From NCBI GenBank assembly GCA_030037895.1, contig JASHPW010000079.1, forward strand, positions 1 through 57,169: a DNA stretch of 57,169 bases, in the 5' to 3' direction. Shown here piece after piece: positions 51,892 to 57,169 of the stretch (within the stretch, counting starts at the first letter, position 1; the number at the start of each line of letters is the position of its first letter). The notes under the pieces were generated by a model. It saw nothing but the letters and a program-made list of their open reading frames with translations, was not told the origin of the DNA and ran no database searches. Source of the stretch: Xanthobacteraceae bacterium. GTDB lineage: Bacteria; Pseudomonadota; Alphaproteobacteria; Rhizobiales; Xanthobacteraceae. The position numbers and the translations under genes were made by a program.

Positions 51892-53886
51892 GTGAGCCGC
51901 CGGGCACAATCTCCCAGCTATCGGGACCTCACCAGTCCTTTGCAGGCGCTGCGCGACGCGATCCTGCTCCACAATCAAGGGCGGCTCAACGAAGCGGAGC
52001 AACGCTACCGCGTCGTGCTCGCCGCCGACGACCGCAATTACCAGGCGCTCTATCGCCTGGGCTTGATCCATCTGCAGCGTGGGCGATTCGGCAGCGCGGC
52101 CGACCTTTTTCGCCGCGCGCTGAAGGTCGAGCGCCAATCCGTCGACGCGCATCATCATCTCGCCGTCGCCGTCTCGGGATTGGAGCGGCATCAAGAAGCG
52201 ATCCGGCTTTACCAGGCCGCATTGGCGATGAAGCCGGACTACGCCGAAGCGCACAACAACCTCGCTCATTCGCTGCAAGCGCTCGGCCGCAACGAGGAGG
52301 CGATGGCGCATTACGAGAAAGCGCTCGCGATCAGACCGGACTATGCGGAGGCGAGAAACAATCTCGGCGTCGTACTGCAGATGCTGCAGCGGCCCTTGGA
52401 GGCCGTCCGGCATTACCAAAGCGCGCTGGCGCTGCGACCCGATTATGTCGAAGTGCACAAGAATCTCGGCAACGTCATGGGGCTGCTCAACCGCCATGAG
52501 GAGGCGGCCGTACATTTTGAACGAGCGCTCGCGCTGCGATCCGACGACGCGGAAGCGCGCGTCGCTCTCGGCAACGCGCTCATCAAGCTCGACCGGCCGG
52601 ACGAAGCCGTCGCGCATTTCCGCAAGGTTCTTGCGCTAAACTCCGCCAATGTCGATGCCCGCAACGGTCTCGGCGCGGCGCTGAACATGCTCGGCCGCTC
52701 GGAAGAAGCGATCGCCGAGCATCGGTCCGTGCTCGCGATCAAGCCGAACGACGTCGAGGCCCACAGCAAGCTCGCGGACGCGCTGCTGGCGCTGGGTCGA
52801 TTGCAAGACGCGAACGCCGCGAGAGAGCGCGCCGTCGCGCTGGCGCCGAGGAAAGCGGGCTACTATTGGAATCTGGCCAATTCCAAGCGATTTGCCGAGC
52901 ACGATCCGCACCTTGCGGCGATGGAAGCGCTGACCGGCGTGCTGTCCTCGCTCAACGCCGAGGAGCAGATCGATCTGCACTTCGCGCTCGGCAAGGTTTT
53001 GGGCGACATCGGCGCTCACGCGCGCTCGTTCCAGCACGTGCTCGCGGGCAACGCGCTGATGCGGCGGCGCGTCGTCTACGACGAGGCCAAGACGCTCGGC
53101 CGGTTCGAGCGGATGCGCCGGGTCTTCACCACCGAGTTGATGAGCGAAAAGCGGGGACTCGGGGATCCCTCCTCCATGCCGGTCTTCATTATCGGCATGC
53201 CGCGCTCCGGCACGACGCTGATCGAGCAGATACTCGCCAGTCATCCGCAGGTCTTCGGCGCCGGCGAGCTTCGCGACCTGGCGGCGCTTGCGGAGCAAAT
53301 CAGCGGCCCGGACGGCAGCACCGTGCCCGAGGCGATTCCGACGCTGTCGGGCGAGCGACTACGTCGCCTCGGCGCCGATTACCTGGCCGGGGTCCGGCGG
53401 CTGGCGCCGGAAGCCCGACGGATCACCGACAAGATGCCGGGCAATTTCGTGCTGGCCGGCCTCGTTCATCTCGCCCTACCCAATGCGCGCATCATTCATG
53501 CCTGCCGCGATCTGCGCGACACCGCCTTCTCCTGCTTCTCGCTGCTGTTCGCGCGCGGGCACGTCTACAGCTACGATCTGGCGGAGCTCGGCCGTTATTG
53601 CCGCGCCTATCGGGAGCTGATGGCGCATTGGCACGGAATCATGCCGGGCGCGATCATCGACGTGCACTACGAGGACATCGTCGACGACCTCGAGCGACAG
53701 GCGCGGCGGATCGTCGCTCATTGCGGCCTCGCCTGGGATGACGCTTGTCTCGACTTCCATCGAACGGAGCGCTCGGTGCGGACGGCGAGCGCGGCCCAGG
53801 TTCGCCAGCCGATCTACCGCAGCTCGATCGGGCGCTGGCGGCGGCATGAAGAGCTGTTGCAACCGCTGCTGCAGGCGCTGGCGTGA
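51892..53886 (+). CDS. TPR-repeat sulfotransferase
   Basis: 664 residues. About nine tetratricopeptide repeats fill residues 20-330 (for example YAEAHNNLAHSLQALGRNEE, YAEARNNLGVVLQML). The C-terminal third is a sulfotransferase: FIIGMPRSGTTLIEQILASH is the 5' PAPS-binding loop, RITDKMPGNFVLAGLV and the Arg/Ser 3'-phosphate site RIIHACRDLRDTAFSC follow. It may sulfate a protein or sugar acceptor held by the repeats. GTG start at 51892 with weak ribosome site. Confidence 0.88.
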   Translation: MSRRAQSPSYRDLTSPLQALRDAILLHNQGRLNEAEQRYRVVLAADDRNYQALYRLGLIHLQRGRFGSAADLFRRALKVERQSVDAHHHLAVAVSGLERHQEAIRLYQAALAMKPDYAEAHNNLAHSLQALGRNEEAMAHYEKALAIRPDYAEARNNLGVVLQMLQRPLEAVRHYQSALALRPDYVEVHKNLGNVMGLLNRHEEAAVHFERALALRSDDAEARVALGNALIKLDRPDEAVAHFRKVLALNSANVDARNGLGAALNMLGRSEEAIAEHRSVLAIKPNDVEAHSKLADALLALGRLQDANAARERAVALAPRKAGYYWNLANSKRFAEHDPHLAAMEALTGVLSSLNAEEQIDLHFALGKVLGDIGAHARSFQHVLAGNALMRRRVVYDEAKTLGRFERMRRVFTTELMSEKRGLGDPSSMPVFIIGMPRSGTTLIEQILASHPQVFGAGELRDLAALAEQISGPDGSTVPEAIPTLSGERLRRLGADYLAGVRRLAPEARRITDKMPGNFVLAGLVHLALPNARIIHACRDLRDTAFSCFSLLFARGHVYSYDLAELGRYCRAYRELMAHWHGIMPGAIIDVHYEDIVDDLERQARRIVAHCGLAWDDACLDFHRTERSVRTASAAQVRQPIYRSSIGRWRRHEELLQPLLQALA

Positions 53887-53969
53887 ACCGTCGAACGCCG
53901 ACGGCGGTCTTCTCCACATGTGGCCGCTGGTTTATTCTGCACCTATAACCTCTCGTCAGGAGCACGGTC

Positions 53970-54284
53970 ATGCGCCGATCGCATGTCGTGGCACTCGCGG
54001 CCGTGGCGCTGCTGGGCAATGTCGCCGCCGCCAAAGCGGGGCCTTGCACGGGCCAAATAGTGATACTCGAGCAGGAAGTCGGTAGCTTTACGCTGGGTCC
54101 GGCAGACGATCAGAGCACACGGCAGCGGCAGCCTGCGGTGGGGCCGGTACCGAACGCCGCGAGCAGGGCGAACGCCGATGCCGCCGCGGCGCTGGCGCGG
54201 GCCCGACGAGCCGACGCCATCGGCGATGTCAACGGTTGCAACAAGGCCCTCGACGAAGCGCGATTCCTTTACGGCATCCAATAG
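53970..54284 (+). CDS. Small exported protein of unknown function
   Basis: 104 residues. A signal peptide covers about 1-23 (VVALAAVALLGNVAAAKAG). The mature part has two cysteines and an Ala-rich helix (ASRANADAAAALARARRADA). AGGAG lies eight bases before the ATG. No family recognised; it is convergent with the curli-like operon. Confidence 0.65.
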   Translation: MRRSHVVALAAVALLGNVAAAKAGPCTGQIVILEQEVGSFTLGPADDQSTRQRQPAVGPVPNAASRANADAAAALARARRADAIGDVNGCNKALDEARFLYGIQ

Positions 54285-54328
54285 CCGGGGCGTCGCGGAA
54301 AACCGGTCTCCGCTTTCCGGGTCATGCT

Positions 54329-55543
54329 CTATTGCTCGACGGCGATATCGGCCAACCAACGGGGGGTAAATTCGTCGTCGTATCTGGCGGCGAACGAAGC
54401 CGGCCCGGTATGGTCTGAAACGTCGGCCGCTTCCGAAACTTTGCCATCGACGGCCGCCACGCCTTTGTCGCCGTCGACGATTTTATCGGCAGCCTCCGCG
54501 CCTTTGCTATCGGCGGCTTCTATGCCTCTGATGTCGAAAGCTTCCATCCCTCCGCTACCGGCGGTCTCCGCGGCGGCCCCGGCGGCTTCCCGCTGTGGAT
54601 TGCCCGGAACCGCGGCCTTGGTCAGATGGGCCTTGCCGCGCGGAACGGCGGAATCATGGGCGATGTGAGCGGCGACCACCGGCGTCTTCCAGATCTTGTC
54701 TGCCTCGCAGCGGATAATCAGATCGGTGATCGCAGTTTCGATCGCCTCGCGCAACGCGACCTCGGTCAATTCGGCGACCGTACCGGAAAAGTCGGCGTCG
54801 AGCGCATCGCTGAGCGAGGGATATTTGAGCAGAAGCAGGTTCGGATATTGACCGAACGGAGCGGCACGGTTGTGCGAGAATATGCCGGCGGCGACCGAGT
54901 CGATCGACTTGTGGACGGTCACCGACTCGACGACCTCGGCGGTCTGCGCTTTGACCAGGCGCATCGTGACGCTCACGAAGTTCCTGTTGGTGTTGCCGCC
55001 GCCGCCCAAACCGAGCCAATCGGCGGTCTCATTGCTGGTCAAGACCGAACGCTCGAACGTAATGACGCCGCCGTTGAGGATGTAGTCCGCCGGGCGAAGC
55101 GGCACGATGTCGGTGGTCTTCTCGCCCTTCTCGGCCTCCGCCCTGATCGATCGTTCGCGGGCTTGGTCGGCGTCGCGGGTGCGATCGACGACGTCGAACC
55201 AACGGCCGTGGCCGGCGGACTTCAGCGCCTCGATCACCAGCGAGGAGGCGCCTTGGGTGATCGCCGTGGACAGGTCGGCGACGACCCCGCCGGGCCGGCG
55301 CTGTCCGGTGAGGTCGGGAAAATCATAGACGGCGACGGTGATCGGACGGCGCGGCGCCGGCAGATTCTCCAATGTCGGGGCGGTTGCGGTCAACGGGCCG
55401 ACGATCGGCTCCGGACCATATTGCGCATTGCGCAAATACGGGCCGCTGCAGGCGGCGAGCAAGAGCGAGAACAGGCAGGCGGCCGTCGCGGCAATCCGCC
55501 GCCCGAGAATCTTTTGCGCCGATCTGCAACCCTCAACCCGCAA
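54329..55543 (-). CDS. CsgG-like curli secretion lipoprotein with repetitive tail
   Basis: 404 residues. The lipoprotein signal ends LFSLLLAACSGPYLRNAQ (Cys at about 32); the CsgG core follows: ITVAVYDFPDLTGQRRP, QGASSLVIEALKSAGHGRWF, VVDRT, then ADYILNGGVITFERSVLTSN and VTMRLVKAQTAEVVESVTV. CsgG forms the outer-membrane pore for curli subunits. The last ~100 residues are an Ala/Glu/Asp-rich tail with degenerate ten-residue units (EAADSKGAEAADK), absent from E. coli CsgG. TTG start preferred because AAGGAG lies seven bases upstream. Confidence 0.82.
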   Translation of the reverse strand: MRVEGCRSAQKILGRRIAATAACLFSLLLAACSGPYLRNAQYGPEPIVGPLTATAPTLENLPAPRRPITVAVYDFPDLTGQRRPGGVVADLSTAITQGASSLVIEALKSAGHGRWFDVVDRTRDADQARERSIRAEAEKGEKTTDIVPLRPADYILNGGVITFERSVLTSNETADWLGLGGGGNTNRNFVSVTMRLVKAQTAEVVESVTVHKSIDSVAAGIFSHNRAAPFGQYPNLLLLKYPSLSDALDADFSGTVAELTEVALREAIETAITDLIIRCEADKIWKTPVVAAHIAHDSAVPRGKAHLTKAAVPGNPQREAAGAAAETAGSGGMEAFDIRGIEAADSKGAEAADKIVDGDKGVAAVDGKVSEAADVSDHTGPASFAARYDDEFTPRWLADIAVEQ

Positions 55544-55734
55544 GTGCCGACTCCTTAATGAATCGCAAACGTCGCGACGGTCGAGTTAACCTTTCATTTT
55601 ATGGTAAATAGAGCGTTAATGCGGACCGTGCGGCGCCGGCCCACGCGATCATCGCGGCAATGACCGATCGGAATGAGTCTCGCGCCGCCCCGCGTGCTGC
55701 GGAGCGGCGCGTCTTCGTCAATCGGCAGCTTCAA

Positions 55735-56358
55735 TCAGAAGCCGGTGTGAGACCGGACATGATTGGTCGGCAAAACGGTCGCAATCTCGGTGAACGGAGG
55801 AAGCAGGCCGTGATGGTTCGATATGCCGCCGATTGGCGACGGCTTGCGGCCCGTGCTCCATGGTCCGCTGCTCGTGACCTGGTTGATGGTGGACGTGTTG
55901 ATCGCGCCGACTTGCCCGACCGTGGCGGCATTGTTGAGGCCGCGCTGGTTGATGACGCTTTGATTGGTGGTGCCGTTTTGGTTGACCGCGGCGACGTTGT
56001 TCTCGCCGTGCTCGTTGATGAGCGTCTGATTGCTGCCGCCGGTCTGGTCGATGGTCGCGGTGTTGTCGCGGCCGCGCTCGTTGACGATGACATCGTTGGT
56101 CTTGCCGGTCTGATCGACCGTGACGGTGTTGTCGCGGCCGCGCTCGATGACATCGACGGTATTGTAGTTGCCGGCTTGAACCGACGTCACCGTGTTGCTC
56201 TTCCAACGTTCTATGACGTACAAGACATTGTTGGCCGCTCTTTGTATCGCGGAGACGTTTCCAGGTGCGACCATTATGCCTCTGGTTTGCGCCGTGGCGG
56301 CCTTTGCCGGCAGCAAGGCGGCGAGCAAGAGCAGCGAAAACGCCAAACGACTTTGCAT
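55735..56358 (-). CDS. Curlin-repeat protein (CsgA/CsgB-like)
   Basis: 207 residues with a signal peptide (LAFSLLLLAALLPAKAATAQ). From about residue 45 it shows curlin repeats of about 22 residues with the spaced Asn/Gln pattern: GNYNTVDVIERGRDNTVTVD, KTNDVIVNERGRDNTATIDQ, GSNQTLINEHGENNVAAVNQ, TTNQSVINQRGLNNAATVGQ. These stack into the amyloid cross-beta fibre. GGGAG precedes the ATG. The charged ERGRDN variants suggest a nucleator-like (CsgB) role. Confidence 0.82.
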   Translation of the reverse strand: MQSRLAFSLLLLAALLPAKAATAQTRGIMVAPGNVSAIQRAANNVLYVIERWKSNTVTSVQAGNYNTVDVIERGRDNTVTVDQTGKTNDVIVNERGRDNTATIDQTGGSNQTLINEHGENNVAAVNQNGTTNQSVINQRGLNNAATVGQVGAINTSTINQVTSSGPWSTGRKPSPIGGISNHHGLLPPFTEIATVLPTNHVRSHTGF

Positions 56359-56605
56359 GATCGTCTCCCAACCTTTGTTGTCATCGACCTGGAAGTCGAG
56401 ATAACAGATTGGGAGCGATGCTCGTCATTCATCCATTATTAACATTACCGGCAACCGGCGGCGCGGGCATCGTAAACGCCTCGCGTCGACAAGTCCGCCT
56501 CCGGATTTGGTTCGGAGCGGTAACCGTTCTCCGTCCGGATATGCGATGGAACAACAACCTGGATCCGGGACGGCGACTCGAAGATCAAGTCATCCGCTGA
56601 AGGAC

Positions 56606-56854
56606 TCAGCGCGCGCCCGGCGCCGCGTCCATTTGGATGACGGTGGCGCTGTTGGTCCCGCTGTGCTGCTCGATGCGTGTATAGCCGGGACGCTGGTCGA
56701 TCCGCACCTTTGCCGAACCGGGATCGCCGCTCTGCACGACCATTGCGGTGTTGCCGCCGTTTTTCACCCGGCTGTTCACCGTGTTCTCCGCGGCGTTCGC
56801 CAGCACGGGCACAAGACCCATAGTCGCGGCAATGAGCGCAAGCTTGAGCTTCAT
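56606..56854 (-). CDS. Small exported curlin-like protein
   Basis: 82 residues from the ATG at 56854 (AGAGG eight bases upstream; seven more in-frame codons exist). After a signal peptide (KLALIAATMGLVPVLANA) come two short repeats, TAMVVQSGDPGSAKVRIDQ and YTRIEQHSGTNSATVIQMD, with curlin-like spacing of Gln and Asn. It lies between two curlin genes; it may be a minor fibre subunit or an assembly factor in the CsgC or CsgH position. Confidence 0.6.
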   Translation of the reverse strand: MKLKLALIAATMGLVPVLANAAENTVNSRVKNGGNTAMVVQSGDPGSAKVRIDQRPGYTRIEQHSGTNSATVIQMDAAPGAR

Positions 56855-56972
56855 ATTCACACCTCTTGGCATCACACGCCCGCATTTATCGCGGCGCGGC
56901 GATTGCCGGCGCCGGTTTCCCGGTCTCAGGCGGTCGACCGCGCTCGTGCGCCGCGACCGATCAATCCCCTCC

Positions 56973-57169
56973 TCACTTTCCCGACTGCGAGATGGTCGAG
57001 TGATTGAAGCCGCCGATCTGCCTGATAGAAGCGGCGTTTGTGCTGCCGACTTGAGTGGTGGTCGTGGTATTGGCGCCGCCGATCTGCGCGGCAGTCGCGG
57101 TATTTGTGATGCCGGTTTGGGTCAGTTTCGCCGACGTCGTGCCGCCGATCTGCGCGGTGGTGACCGCAT
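56973..57169 (-). CDS. Curlin-repeat protein, 5' end outside window
   Basis: Reading the minus strand gives about 65 residues ending at a TGA at 56975-56973: repeats AVTTAQIGGTTSAKLTQTGI, TNTATAAQIGGANTTTTTQV, STNAASIRQIGGFNHSTISQ, then SGK. The repeat QIGGxNxxxxxQ is curlin-type and more regular than in the protein at 55735-56358, so this may be the major fibre subunit (CsgA-like). The N-terminus lies beyond the window. Confidence 0.8.
   Translation of the reverse strand, partial: AVTTAQIGGTTSAKLTQTGITNTATAAQIGGANTTTTTQVGSTNAASIRQIGGFNHSTISQSGK

Overview
The window is GC-rich, densely coded DNA from an alphaproteobacterium, most likely of the order Hyphomicrobiales (Rhizobiales). The pointers are an RpoH-type sigma factor with the alphaproteobacterial style of neighbours, an oversized UvrB with long N- and C-terminal extensions, DUF6476-like and DUF1801 proteins, YciE, branched-chain amino-acid-type ABC transporters, and palindromic intergenic repeats of the kind seen in Bradyrhizobiaceae and relatives. 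No species can be named from the sequence alone.

Layout. 1-9164: lipopolysaccharide region: an O-antigen ligase (cut by the window edge), the heptose enzymes hldE and two tandem hldD copies, a WaaF-like heptosyltransferase, galE and an MsbA-like exporter. 9239-15135: one minus-strand operon with an amidase and a complete Liv-type ABC importer. 15408-25129: small-molecule metabolism, including an operon with DoxX, Gfo/Idh/MocA, EboE-like, 3-hydroxyisobutyrate dehydrogenase-like and family 1 beta-glucosidase genes. 25309-33459: a secreted SH3-like protein, a glutathione transferase, two multispanning glycosyltransferase-like proteins, uvrB and a YciE ferritin-like protein.

33473-42855: an accessory island. 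It starts with a decayed DUF1254/DUF1214 gene, carries a type I-G (formerly I-U) CRISPR-Cas interference operon (cas3, csx17, csb1, csb2) without cas1, cas2 or cas4, and stops beside a tRNA-Glu gene. The only CRISPR material is one spacer between two diverged repeats on the minus strand, with its own candidate promoter and terminator. The first 16 bases of that spacer match, with one mismatch at position 12, the promoter region of the divergent cas operon, and a TTG lies in the PAM position. This is the architecture of a CreA/CreR-type regulatory mini-CRISPR, here in type I-G. Two small coupled genes, the second a helix-turn-helix protein, sit between the targeted promoter and cas3. The Cas3 HD nuclease motif reads DD instead of HD. 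I consider this the most interesting part of the window.

42910-57169: a membrane protein, an RluA pseudouridine synthase, rpoH, DUF1801, an AhpD-like protein next to its ECF41 sigma factor, a POT peptide transporter, an orphan molybdenum hydroxylase large subunit, a TPR-sulfotransferase, and a minus-strand curli-like locus (CsgG-like lipoprotein plus three curlin-repeat proteins, the last cut by the window end).

Two families of dispersed palindromic repeats were also seen. One lies inside open reading frames: it is read in frame in both uvrB and the peptide transporter.
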